Assembly: GCA_963665265.2 (NCBI GenBank) | Contig: OY762224.2 | Coordinates: 4,030,001-4,094,000 of the forward strand | Direction: 5' to 3' | DNA: 64,000 nucleotides | Source: CAXXHQ01 sp963665265 | Lineage (GTDB): Bacteria > Planctomycetota > Planctomycetia > Pirellulales > Thermoguttaceae | In this document: piece after piece, positions 9,317 to 17,142 of the stretch | Position numbering within the stretch: position 1 is the stretch's first letter | Layout: the number at the start of each line of letters is the position of its first letter | The notes under the pieces: generated by a model | Databases searched by the model: none | Seen by the model: the letters and a program-made list of their open reading frames with translations, nothing else | What the model was told of the DNA's origin: nothing | Translations under genes and position numbers: made by a program

Positions 9317-10519
9317 ATGCGCCAGCGTCTTGCCGCTCTCTTCGTTTTCCTTCTTGCGTCGAACTTCACCGTCGCCCAAGCCTCGGTCATCCTCGACGGC
9401 GTTAGCGACAGTTCCTACACCAGCTTGGCGAGCAGCTATTCCTCGATGGTCGGCTCCATCTATGAAACCACAAGCTCCGGAACCTACATCGGCTCCGGCT
9501 CCGTCATCTCCTCGACCGGCTCCGGCGTTTGGGTCCTTACCGCCGCACATGTGGTCGACGACGCCACCGCGCTCTCGTTCAACATCAACGGATCCAGCTA
9601 CTCGGCCAGCAGTTGGTACTATCACTCCTCGGTCAGCGATAGCAACGTGGCCAGTTCAAGCGTGGGCGACCTCGGGCTAGTCTATATCAGCACGTCGATC
9701 GCAAACGTGACCGCCGCCACGATCTATACCGGAGCAACCTCCAACCTCCTTGGCAAAACCGCAACTTTCGTTGGCTACGGCAACACCGGAACCGGCTCGA
9801 CCGGTGCGAAAAGCGGCTCCTACGGCACGCTCCGCGCCGTGCAAAACGTCCTCGATACGACCGCCAGCGCGCAATGGGGAAGCAGCTACTCCGCGTCCGT
9901 CTTGCTCAGCGATTTCGATAGCGCCAGCTCGTCGACCGGAACTTCCTCAAGCAAGACTTCCTCGAAAGTATCCAGCACTTCCGGAAAAATCGGCGGCGGT
10001 TTCAACGGAAAAAACAATGGCCCCGGCGGGTTCGGAAACAACAACAAAGGCGGAGGAAACCCCGGGAAAAATACCGGCGGCGGCAACAACAATAACAATA
10101 ACGGCAATAACAGCTCGTCCAACAACAATACGATTTCCAGCGGCAACGCAACTCCTTTGGCCCTCGAAGGTCTCATCGCCGGCGGCGACAGCGGCGGCGG
10201 CGACTTCGTCACCATCGACGGCGTGAATTATCTCGTCGGCGTAAACTCGTTCGTCTCCGCCTCCGACGGTAAGGTCGATTCCGACTACGGCGACATCTCC
10301 GGCGTCGTCAGCGTGAGCGACTACGTCGACTGGATTGAACAAATCACCGGCATCTCCCTCTCGTCAACGAGCAGTTCGTCGAAAACAAGTTCCGCCTCCG
10401 TCGCAAAGGGCGGTCTGCTAACGTCCGCAACCTCCGCCGAGGCCGTTCCTGAACCCTCGACGCTCTGCGTTTTGATGATGACCGGCATGGCCCTCGTCCT
10501 CTGGCGCCGCCGTCGATAA
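9317..10519 (+). CDS. Secreted trypsin-like serine protease with PEP-CTERM tail
   Basis: The start is the ATG at 9317, preceded at 8 bases by AAGGAG and followed by a clean signal peptide (MRQRLAALFVFLLASNF..AQA, cleaved near residue 22). The 400-residue product carries an S1/chymotrypsin-fold protease: His78 in TAAHVV, Asp118 in GDLGLV and Ser292 in GGDSGGG give a complete catalytic triad. Between the Asp and Ser blocks lies an unusual insertion of Ser/Thr-rich and then Gly/Asn-rich low-complexity sequence (about 203-278). The C-terminus has VPEPSTL, a hydrophobic helix and WRRRR, a PEP-CTERM sorting signal. The protein should be exported and processed by an exosortase. A second GDSGG-containing PEP-CTERM protein lies at 57.4-59.6 kb. 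The substrate is unknown; processing of surface or matrix proteins is a guess. Confidence 0.9.
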   Translation: MRQRLAALFVFLLASNFTVAQASVILDGVSDSSYTSLASSYSSMVGSIYETTSSGTYIGSGSVISSTGSGVWVLTAAHVVDDATALSFNINGSSYSASSWYYHSSVSDSNVASSSVGDLGLVYISTSIANVTAATIYTGATSNLLGKTATFVGYGNTGTGSTGAKSGSYGTLRAVQNVLDTTASAQWGSSYSASVLLSDFDSASSSTGTSSSKTSSKVSSTSGKIGGGFNGKNNGPGGFGNNNKGGGNPGKNTGGGNNNNNNGNNSSSNNNTISSGNATPLALEGLIAGGDSGGGDFVTIDGVNYLVGVNSFVSASDGKVDSDYGDISGVVSVSDYVDWIEQITGISLSSTSSSSKTSSASVAKGGLLTSATSAEAVPEPSTLCVLMMTGMALVLWRRRR

Positions 10520-10543
10520 GCTTGTGCCGAACCTCCAGCAAAA

Positions 10544-10617
10544 AAGGAACGCTAATTGCCGCTGATATCCGCCAATCCCTTTCGGCTGGCGTTTATTAGT
10601 GACGATTAGCGCTCCTT
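10544..10617. repeat. Imperfect inverted repeat downstream of the protease
   Basis: The arms 10544-10563 and 10598-10617 match at about 15 of 20 positions when one is inverted (AAGGAACGCTAATTGCCGCT against AAGGAGCGCTAATCGTCACT). The loop of 34 bases contains a smaller GCC/GGC hairpin. It begins 24 bases after the protease stop and could stop transcription, but no strong T run follows. The arm resembles short words near 51.24 and 51.71 kb (see findings). Confidence 0.5.
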
Positions 10618-10703
10618 CATTTTCAATCGGGGCAGGGGAATGCGAACGAGGTCTTCTGACTTCACGCCTTGGTTCTTATTCTCGGCGGCAATCAGCTCTT
10701 ACC

Positions 10704-10743
10704 AAAAAAAGAAACGCCGAGAACCTTCCGTTCTCGGCGTTTC
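10704..10743 (-). terminator. Intrinsic terminator of the small PEP-CTERM gene
   Basis: A perfect 14-base stem (GAAACGCCGAGAAC with its complement, 10711-10724 and 10730-10743) encloses a 5-base loop. On the minus strand it is followed by TTTTTTT (10704-10710). It lies 30 bases beyond the stop of the minus-strand gene at 10773. Confidence 0.9.
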
Positions 10744-10772
10744 GGAATTCGATTCTAACCGAATACGCGAAG

Positions 10773-11738
10773 CTATTTGCGTTTCCGCATGCGAAACGCG
10801 ACGCCGACCAAGCCGACGACGAACAACGCTACGACGCCCGGTTCGGGAACGGCCGTCAAGGCGTAACCGCTAAAGCCGGTCACCGTGACGTTCACGTATT
10901 TACCGTCGTAGTTCACGTCGCCGCCGCTATACTGCGACCAGACGCCGCTCGAATAATGCCACAGCTTGAATTTATTCAGCGAATAGCCGGCCCCAACCTC
11001 AAAGGAAAGATAGGCCGGATCGCCTTCGTTGTACCCGCCGAATACGCCAAATTCCCAAGCGCCTTTTACTGTGTTTCCGCTTCCGGCCTTCGTTTGCAAT
11101 GCTGCCAAAGCTCCGCCGCTTACGGCGTTCGCTACCACTGCCGTGTCGGTCCCGGAGTTACCAGCCAAGCTAAGACCGACGTTCCAACCGGTCGCCGCGT
11201 CCGAGACTTGAACTCGCGAAGAGCTAGTCTCAATCAGATCGCCGGCGTTTCCGGAAACAACTGCGTCAACGGTAAACTTGTGAGTTATCCCGTTCCATGT
11301 TCCGCCAAAGGCCTCGTAAGAGCCGCTTCCAACCCAATCGCCCGCATAGATCGGCGTATAGGTTCCGGCCGCAACATTCGATCCCGCGGAAATCCGAACC
11401 ACTCCGTTATTGGTCAACGTTCCCGTTCCATTGCAAATCGAAAGAAAACACACGTTATTCACATCTATCGTAAAAACAGACGTGCTGGCCTCCAACGCAA
11501 AATAATTCGTCACATTTAGCTGCGCGCCGTCAACAATGCTAAGTGTTCCCGAGGCGCCGATAGATACGGACCCAATGGTCGAAATGCCCGGACCGGTAAG
11601 CGTCACCCAAGACGCTTGGGCAATTTGCTGCCCGCAACCGACAAGCACAATGGCCGCGATGACGGCGTATTTAAATAAGGGCAGGGGGGATAAAACCGAA
11701 ACGACGTTGCTAAACCGCGATGACGTGCTTTGAAGCAT
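10773..11738 (-). CDS. Small PEP-CTERM secreted protein
   Basis: The protein has 321 residues and a convincing start: AGGAGA lies about 9 bases before the ATG. The N-terminus is a signal region with a hydrophobic helix (about 24-37) ending in LVGCGQQIAQAS. This fits either signal peptidase I cleavage after AQA or a lipobox around LVGC, so lipidation is possible. The mature part is Gly/Ser/Thr/Val-rich and beta-rich (TLTGPGISTIGSVSIGASG and similar), as in planctomycete beta-strand-repeat proteins. The C-terminus has VPEPGVVALF, a hydrophobic helix and RMRKRK: a PEP-CTERM tail. No enzymatic motif is visible. It converges on the protease gene and has its own strong terminator. A role as a surface or matrix component is inferred from the tail only. 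Confidence 0.85.
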   Translation of the reverse strand: MLQSTSSRFSNVVSVLSPLPLFKYAVIAAIVLVGCGQQIAQASWVTLTGPGISTIGSVSIGASGTLSIVDGAQLNVTNYFALEASTSVFTIDVNNVCFLSICNGTGTLTNNGVVRISAGSNVAAGTYTPIYAGDWVGSGSYEAFGGTWNGITHKFTVDAVVSGNAGDLIETSSSRVQVSDAATGWNVGLSLAGNSGTDTAVVANAVSGGALAALQTKAGSGNTVKGAWEFGVFGGYNEGDPAYLSFEVGAGYSLNKFKLWHYSSGVWSQYSGGDVNYDGKYVNVTVTGFSGYALTAVPEPGVVALFVVGLVGVAFRMRKRK

Positions 11739-12157
11739 GCGCGCTGTCTCCTAATTGCGAATTACGCAAAGTAAGTATTGAACTAGAGAATGAAAACGAG
11801 CGTGCGCTGCCTCCGCCTTTAGGAATCTGCCTGACAATAGAAAACAAATGAGGAAGCGGCAACCGAAGTCGCCATCCGCCACTTATACTACCCTATCCGT
11901 CAGAAATTGCAACGACGCTATCCCGACTCTATCGGCATTTCATAATAAATACTCCCATTTTTAGAGGATACCTGAAAGTGGAGCTGCCTTTCCAACTGTC
12001 ATTTACCCCACCTATTGGCTGGGCAAATAGCCGTTGCCCGACCGGAGCATTCCCGGTACACTGTAACCGTTATCTGACAGGAAAAACCGGTAATTTACCC
12101 CACATACGAAGGGTGCGGTCGTTGCGGCTTGGTTGTCCGCCCGCGCCGCACGCTTGC
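11739..12157. other. Divergent intergenic region
   Basis: It separates the minus-strand PEP-CTERM gene from the Ser/Thr kinase. The kinase frame is open back to a GTG at 11978, which has a GAGG ten bases before it, so an N-terminal extension of 60 residues cannot be excluded. The extension has no recognisable domain. No confident promoter or repeat was seen. Confidence 0.4.
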
Positions 12158-13021
12158 ATGGCCCAAACTACCCCCAGCTATCTCGGTCCGTATCGACTGT
12201 TAAACATCGTCCATACGGGCCAGAACTGTCGCATTTGGCAAGCTTACGACGACGAAAATAAGTGCATCGTCGGCGTAAAAACCTTGCTCGACAAGTTCCA
12301 AAAAGATCGCGAGCAGACGCAACTGCTCAAATGGGAATACGCCATCGCCAAAGCCTTCGACCACCCTTTACTGATTAAGGTTATTCACTTCGCCGTCGAT
12401 CGCGGGAATCCGTACTTGGCTATCGAGTGGTTCTCGTCGCCAAATTTAAAACAGCGGCTGAACCAAGGCATCGAAAAGTTCTATTACCTTCTTCCGAAGG
12501 TCGTTGAACAAGGCGCCGAAGCCCTCGCTTATGTGCATAAACAAGGCTGGGTCCATCGCGACGTGAAACCCGATAATTTCCTCGTCACCGACGAAGGCGC
12601 ATTAAAGCTGATCGACTTCGCCTTGGCCAAGCGTCAACCCTCGGCCTTGGTGCGAATGCTCGGCGGCGGAAAAACGAAAGTGCAAGGGACGCGCAGTTAT
12701 ATGGCCCCGGAGCAAATCCGCGGCGGAGCCCCCGACTTTCGCAGCGATATTTACAGCTACGGATGCATGGTCCATGAGTTGCTTGCCGGCAAGCCGCCCT
12801 TCACAGGCGTCAACTCGAACGACCTGCTGACCAAACATTTGCGAACGCCCCCTCCGCCCCTCGAAGCGTTCAACTCCGCCGTCACATCCGAGTTCGCACA
12901 GCTGATTCGCAAAACGATGGCGAAGGACCCGAACGCCCGACCGAACACTATGGACGAGTTTCTCGGCGAACTTCGCCGCGTCCGCATGTTTAAGATCACG
13001 CCGAAAAAACCGGAAAGCTGA
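12158..13021 (+). CDS. Hanks-type Ser/Thr protein kinase, kinase domain only
   Basis: Starting at the ATG at 12158 gives 287 residues, almost entirely one protein kinase domain without membrane segment or sensor. The ATP lysine is in VGVKTL (Lys41), the helix-C glutamate is probably Glu60, the catalytic loop is HRDVKPDN (Asp135, Lys137, Asn140), the activation-segment end is YMAPEQ (183-185) and the substrate-side Asp is in RSDIYSYG. Two departures are visible: the glycine loop is poor (HTGQNCRIW has one glycine of the usual three), and the metal-binding DFG is DFA (153-155). The rest of the catalytic core is intact, so activity is likely but unproven. It lies 82 bases upstream of accA on the same strand and may be cotranscribed. 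An upstream GTG start at 11978 is an alternative. Confidence 0.88.
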   Translation: MAQTTPSYLGPYRLLNIVHTGQNCRIWQAYDDENKCIVGVKTLLDKFQKDREQTQLLKWEYAIAKAFDHPLLIKVIHFAVDRGNPYLAIEWFSSPNLKQRLNQGIEKFYYLLPKVVEQGAEALAYVHKQGWVHRDVKPDNFLVTDEGALKLIDFALAKRQPSALVRMLGGGKTKVQGTRSYMAPEQIRGGAPDFRSDIYSYGCMVHELLAGKPPFTGVNSNDLLTKHLRTPPPPLEAFNSAVTSEFAQLIRKTMAKDPNARPNTMDEFLGELRRVRMFKITPKKPES

Positions 13022-13103
13022 TTGCTGAACGCTACTGACGAAGCGAATTCTTCCGCAGGCCGAATTCGCCGTATCACCACGAACAACCTTTACCAGCACA
13101 AAT

Positions 13104-14204
13104 ATGGCAGCCACCGAATATCGACTCGCTTTCGAACGACCGATCTACGAACTGGAAGACCGCTTGCAAAAGCTTGAATCGAAGGCGGATCAAACGCCCG
13201 AGATCCGCAACGAAATCCGCAAGCTTCGCCGCGAACGCGTCGACCTGATCAAATCGATCTATGGAAATTTAAAACCTTGGGAGACCGTCGAAGTCGCGCG
13301 TCATCCCGAGCGGCCGATGACCGTCGATTATCTCGACTTGGCCTTCGACGAATTCGTCGAACTGCACGGTGACCGCTTCTTTGGCGACGATCGCGCGATT
13401 CGGACCGGCTTCGCGAAACTCGATACGTACAAAGTCCTCGTCGTCGGCCACCAAAAAGGCAAGACGCTCAAGGAACGCAGCCTCTGCAATTACGGCTACG
13501 CGCATCCCGAGGGCTATCGCAAAGCGATGTCTAAAATGAAGCTCGCGGCTAAATACCGCATGCCGATCATTTGCTTTATCGACACCGGAGGTGCTTATCC
13601 CGGCATCGGCGCCGAAGAACGCGGACAAGCCTATGTCATCGCCATGTCGATGTTCGAAATGTCTCGACTCAACACCCCGATCATCTGCGTCGTCATCGGC
13701 GAAGGGGGGTCTGGCGGCGCGCTCGGAATCGGCGTCGGCGATCGAATCGCCATGCTTGAAAACGCCTACTACTCCGTAATCAGTCCGGAAGGATGCGCCG
13801 GCATCCTTTGGAAGAGCCACACATTCAAAGAACGTGCGGCCGAGGCGCTCAAATTTACCGCCAAAGATTTAGTACGATTCGGCGTCATCGACGACGTCCT
13901 TCCGGAACCGCTCGGCGGCGCCCATCGCGATCCGTCGCTGATGGCCAACCGAATGAAAACCTATCTCCGCGGAGCCCTTAAAGAGCTCACGCAAACGCCG
14001 ATCGAAAATTTGGTCGAAATGCGCTACGAAAAATTCCGTCGCATGGGCATGTTCTTCGAGAACCCGGCCGAGGCGGCCGCCGCCCAGACGCAAGCCGAAG
14101 GCTCGGAAGCCGACGCAAATTCCGGCAAGACGCAGCCGTCGCCAACCGACGCGAAGATCGTGCCGAGCCCGCATGCGACGAGCGTCGCGCATTCGGAAGG
14201 CTAA
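13104..14204 (+). CDS. accA: Acetyl-CoA carboxylase carboxyltransferase subunit alpha
   Basis: AccA and AccD together transfer the carboxyl group from carboxybiotin to acetyl-CoA, giving malonyl-CoA for fatty acid synthesis in the cytoplasm. The 366 residues show the usual order: an N-terminal helical region (FERPIYELEDRLQKLE), the HPERPMTVDYLD block, GDRFFGDDRAIRTG, then the crotonase-fold carboxyltransferase core with FIDTGGAYPGIGAEERGQ and GEGGSGGALGIGVGD, and SPEGCAGILWK. The core matches AccA end to end. The last 45 or so residues are an added Ala/Ser/Pro-rich low-complexity tail absent from E. coli AccA and probably disordered. accD is not in the window. It follows the Ser/Thr kinase on the same strand. 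Confidence 0.97.
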   Translation: MAATEYRLAFERPIYELEDRLQKLESKADQTPEIRNEIRKLRRERVDLIKSIYGNLKPWETVEVARHPERPMTVDYLDLAFDEFVELHGDRFFGDDRAIRTGFAKLDTYKVLVVGHQKGKTLKERSLCNYGYAHPEGYRKAMSKMKLAAKYRMPIICFIDTGGAYPGIGAEERGQAYVIAMSMFEMSRLNTPIICVVIGEGGSGGALGIGVGDRIAMLENAYYSVISPEGCAGILWKSHTFKERAAEALKFTAKDLVRFGVIDDVLPEPLGGAHRDPSLMANRMKTYLRGALKELTQTPIENLVEMRYEKFRRMGMFFENPAEAAAAQTQAEGSEADANSGKTQPSPTDAKIVPSPHATSVAHSEG

Positions 14205-14742
14205 AGCGATTGAGCGACGCCGGGAAAAACTTGCGCTGTAGGGAACGCACTCCGTGGCGTTCCGGAGCAGGGCGGTCTCCGAGATGCTAACGCCCGCTGT
14301 ATTCCAAGCGAGCATCCTTTGCCCAAGCGCTCAATGTTCGTTGCAGGGAGCTAACGACGGACTATCTTTCAAAACTTAAAAACGCCTGCGAAGCGGGGCG
14401 ATTTCAACCTCTCCGCAACGTCCGATAATGTTTCTTATGTTCGTTCGAAACCCCTGTTTTCCAAGTGCTTTACGCAACCTCTGTTTCTTCCCCGCCCTGA
14501 ATGCCGCTCAAAAAACAGCCGCCAAGACGCCTACCCAAAAGACGCACCAAACCTCCTCGCTCGAAAAGAAAATCCGCCGCCGAATCGCTCCGCGTCTGCC
14601 CCCAAAAACTGATCGCGCGGCAGGGGGCCTATACAGAATTTTCCGCCCATCAACTCGCAAAAAATATCCGGAGCCCCCCCTGCCCCAGTCGCTGCCTTTC
14701 GGCCGGGATCGTCGCCGAAATCCTTAATCTCGATCCCTTCAA
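14205..14742. other. Intergenic region with a dispersed palindromic repeat
   Basis: It lies between the convergent accA and cvpA-like genes. Open frames in this stretch translate into Pro/Arg/Lys-rich sequence without domain features and I do not regard them as genes. It holds a palindromic repeat (14233-14264) also found near 26.05 kb and three copies of a GCAGGG word (14264, 14617 and, inverted, 14677). Confidence 0.5.
14233..14264. repeat. Dispersed palindromic repeat, copy 1
   Basis: GCGCTGTAGGGAACGC is followed by a short loop and GGCGTTCCG. GGAACGC and GCGTTCC form a perfect 7-base stem. A near copy lies at 26054-26085, also just after a gene's stop codon. Confidence 0.6.
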
Positions 14743-15411
14743 CTACCTCTTTGAATCCGACGCTCCTCCCCTGCTCCGCTCATTCAATTTCGAGTCGAGC
14801 AACGAGGCCGCGTCTTGTTTCAACGATTCCAACGGCGATTCTGACTTCTGCGAATCTTTACCGAACGAGAACAGCCCGCCGGAGGTGCCGCCCAAGCTAT
14901 TCGGATCGAGCTTTCGATCCAACTCGTCAACGTATTTGCCAATCGCGTCGCGAACGTCCTTCGGTAGAACCGGATTGGCGTGCCGAGTCACTACGGCGAT
15001 CATTTTGCCAGATTTCGATTGCAACACAACCTGCCGGGCGTCTTCCGAAAGCATCACGGTAAAGAACGTAATTACGATGCAAAGCAACGCCCCTTTGATC
15101 AATCCGAACAACGCCCCCATCTGATGATCAAATTCGTTCAACTTGATGCGGTCGATGATCGCCGAGACGTAACGAAAAATAATCCAGATGATGAGTGAAA
15201 CGCCGACGTAGATTATCAGCATCGCTAAATAGCGATTCCAGGGCTCTTGCTTGCTAATCATCGGAGCTAATTGCGGAGAAAAATGAATAGCGGCCGCCGC
15301 GCTTAAAATTACTGAAGCCAGCGAGGCGATTTGCCTCGCCATGCCTTTCCACGCGCCGAAGGCGAACGCCCCGATCAAAACGACAAGCATGAATACGTCA
15401 TACATTTGCAT
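14743..15411 (-). CDS. CvpA-family membrane protein
   Basis: A 222-residue protein with four hydrophobic segments in the first 125 residues (about 4-20, 28-45, 62-82 and 102-120), starting YDVFMLVVLIGAFAFGAWKG. This is the layout and N-terminal pattern of CvpA/colicin V production proteins, inner-membrane proteins of poorly defined role linked to envelope stress. A Gly in the first loop and the IIYVGVSLIIWIIFRYVS helix fit the family. The C-terminal 90 residues are hydrophilic, Ser/Lys/Asp-rich and likely cytoplasmic. GGAG lies about ten bases before the chosen ATG; a second ATG two codons in is also possible. It converges on accA and is divergent from the sulfotransferase. Confidence 0.82.
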   Translation of the reverse strand: MQMYDVFMLVVLIGAFAFGAWKGMARQIASLASVILSAAAAIHFSPQLAPMISKQEPWNRYLAMLIIYVGVSLIIWIIFRYVSAIIDRIKLNEFDHQMGALFGLIKGALLCIVITFFTVMLSEDARQVVLQSKSGKMIAVVTRHANPVLPKDVRDAIGKYVDELDRKLDPNSLGGTSGGLFSFGKDSQKSESPLESLKQDAASLLDSKLNERSRGGASDSKR

Positions 15412-15864
15412 TGCAAATTATCTCCGCGTATCAGTCCGCTAAATGGTTTAACCTCAGCGGCTTTTCTCACACCGCATTTCGCTTGGGCAGTATAGCGAGA
15501 TCGGGCAAAATCACGAAGGGCAAATCTCCGCCTCCACAACTCGACTCGCAAGCTCATCCGAGGCTAAAATTGCCGCGCTTCAAATCTCTATTTAATCCAC
15601 CTGGCTCATCCCAAAGAGTTTTCCCCAAACGGTTCAAAATGTCTCTAATTCGGCGTCAAATTGATACGCTCCATTAGCCGACGATAGAGCAGGGGTCGAA
15701 TCGACTAATTTTACGCTTTGTTGCGGTAAAAAAGACCAGCTCAGAAAAACATAATGAGCAAAATACGTAATATAGCAAACAAAAGACGACTTTCCGTATT
15801 CCAAGCCGATTGCCCGACGAACCATTTTTCATATAATTGAATCCACTATTAGGAAATCGCTAAT
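15412..15864. other. Divergent intergenic region carrying the sulfotransferase promoter
   Basis: It lies between the CvpA-like gene and the sulfotransferase gene. The AT-rich right part (15690-15864) contains the promoter listed below and one AGAGCAGGGG word at 15686-15695. Short open frames on both strands have no domain features and were not accepted. Confidence 0.45.
15810..15837 (+). promoter_or_regulatory. Sigma70-type promoter of the sulfotransferase gene
   Basis: TTGCCC (15810-15815), a 16-base spacer and a perfect TATAAT (15832-15837) place transcription start near 15844. AGGAA at 15851-15855 then sits 9 bases before the ATG at 15865. This supports that start over the in-frame ATG at 15934. 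Confidence 0.6.
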
Positions 15865-17106
15865 ATGGGCAAATTTTTACGAATAGACAAAAAAAACATT
15901 TCCGGCGAGCAAAGAACTGAACGAGGATCTCTGATGGGAACAGCCGATCAAGGCGGAGCGTCGGCTCAGAAAGCTCAAGGCGGATATCAGGACAAACCTT
16001 GGATTCCTCGGTTCTGGGACGGCATCACTTTTCTGCCCTGGATTGCCTTACTTGTTAAGAATCATTTCGCCGTCACCCCGCGGCGGATCGGCATGGCGAT
16101 CATCATCGTCATCCTCAGCCTCGTCAATACTTTGCTTTGGCTGCTGCAGACGATCATTTACGGCCGACGCATCGCGAACACAAAGCTGCCCGAGGACCCG
16201 ATTTTCGTGATCGGGCATTGGCGTTCCGGCACCACGATGCTCCACGAGATGTTCGTCAAGGACTCGCGAAACACGTTTCCCGATACCTACGCCTGTTTTT
16301 CACCGAATCATTTTTTGGTCTCGGCGGGAATCTTCAAACCGGTCTTAAAATTTCTCCTTCCCGCGAAGCGACCGATGGACAATATGGCCGCCGGCTGGGA
16401 TCACCCCCAAGAGGATGAATTCGCGCTCTGCAATATGGGCCTTCCGTCTCCCTACCTAACGGCGGTGTTTCCCAATCGCGAACCGCAAGCCCCCGAGTAT
16501 TTGGATATGGAAGGGGTTTCGCCCGACGCGGTGCGACGCTGGCAAAACGGCCTGCTTTATTTCCTGCAATGTTTGACGGTTCGTTGCGCAAAGCGGATCG
16601 TCTTGAAATCGCCGCCGCATACGGCGCGCGTGAAAACTCTTAAGGCGTTATTCCCCCACGCAAAATTCGTCCATATCGTCCGCGATCCCTTCGTAATATT
16701 CCCTTCGACGATCAATCTTTGGAAACGCCTTTACCGCGATCAAGGCCTGCAACTCCCGCGTTTCGAAGGCCTAGACGAATACGTCTTTCGCACCTTTGAA
16801 AGAATGTACGAAGCCTATTTTCGCGATGAAGCCCTCTTGGACGAAAACCAACTCTGCGAAGTTCGCTACGAAGACCTCGTCGCCGATCCGGTCGGACAAA
16901 TGCGACGCATCTATGAGCGCTTGCAGTTGGGGGAATTTGAATCCGTGGAGCCCTCGCTTGCCGAATACGTTCGCGAGCAAAAAGATTATAAGACGAATCG
17001 CTATCAAATCACCCCGGAGCTGCAAGCGGAGATCAGTCGGCGATGGCGGATATACGCCGAACGCTACGGTTACGCGAAATCCGAGAAGACCGCCGCTGTC
17101 CGATAA
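15865..17106 (+). CDS. Sulfotransferase family protein with N-terminal membrane helix
   Basis: A 413-residue protein of the PAPS-dependent sulfotransferase superfamily, which moves sulfate from 3'-phosphoadenosine 5'-phosphosulfate onto a hydroxyl or amino group. The 5'-phosphosulfate loop is GHWRSGTTMLH (117-127), with the R-S-G-T-T core intact. The 3'-phosphate-binding block is VHIVRDPFVIFPSTINLW, about residues 272-289. A hydrophobic helix at about 77-97 suggests membrane attachment, and the C-terminal KDYKTNRY region is typical of the bacterial group. The start at 15865 is supported by a promoter and AGGAA; the in-frame ATG at 15934, preceded by GAGG, is the alternative and would remove 23 residues. 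It converges on flhB with 21 bases between stops. The acceptor is unknown; an envelope lipid or glycan is plausible. Confidence 0.88.
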   Translation: MGKFLRIDKKNISGEQRTERGSLMGTADQGGASAQKAQGGYQDKPWIPRFWDGITFLPWIALLVKNHFAVTPRRIGMAIIIVILSLVNTLLWLLQTIIYGRRIANTKLPEDPIFVIGHWRSGTTMLHEMFVKDSRNTFPDTYACFSPNHFLVSAGIFKPVLKFLLPAKRPMDNMAAGWDHPQEDEFALCNMGLPSPYLTAVFPNREPQAPEYLDMEGVSPDAVRRWQNGLLYFLQCLTVRCAKRIVLKSPPHTARVKTLKALFPHAKFVHIVRDPFVIFPSTINLWKRLYRDQGLQLPRFEGLDEYVFRTFERMYEAYFRDEALLDENQLCEVRYEDLVADPVGQMRRIYERLQLGEFESVEPSLAEYVREQKDYKTNRYQITPELQAEISRRWRIYAERYGYAKSEKTAAVR

Positions 17107-17118
17107 CCGAATCGCTTC

Positions 17119-17142
17119 CGCGCGGCGTTAAGCCGCCGCGCG
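17119..17142. terminator. Hairpin between the convergent sulfotransferase and flhB genes
   Basis: A perfect 9-base GC-only stem (CGCGCGGCG with CGCCGCGCG) encloses a 6-base loop that includes the flhB stop codon. T-rich bases follow only weakly on the plus strand (GTTTCGTC). It may serve both converging genes. Confidence 0.5.

Noticed and set aside
9886..10215. Minus-strand Leu/Pro-rich frame opposite the protease gene
   Set aside because: It is the complement of the Gly/Asn-rich low-complexity stretch and has no start signal; an artefact of composition.
14501..15124. Plus-strand open frame of about 207 codons over the CvpA-like gene
   Set aside because: The translation is Pro/Arg/Ser-rich without domains and mostly overlaps a convincing minus-strand membrane protein gene.
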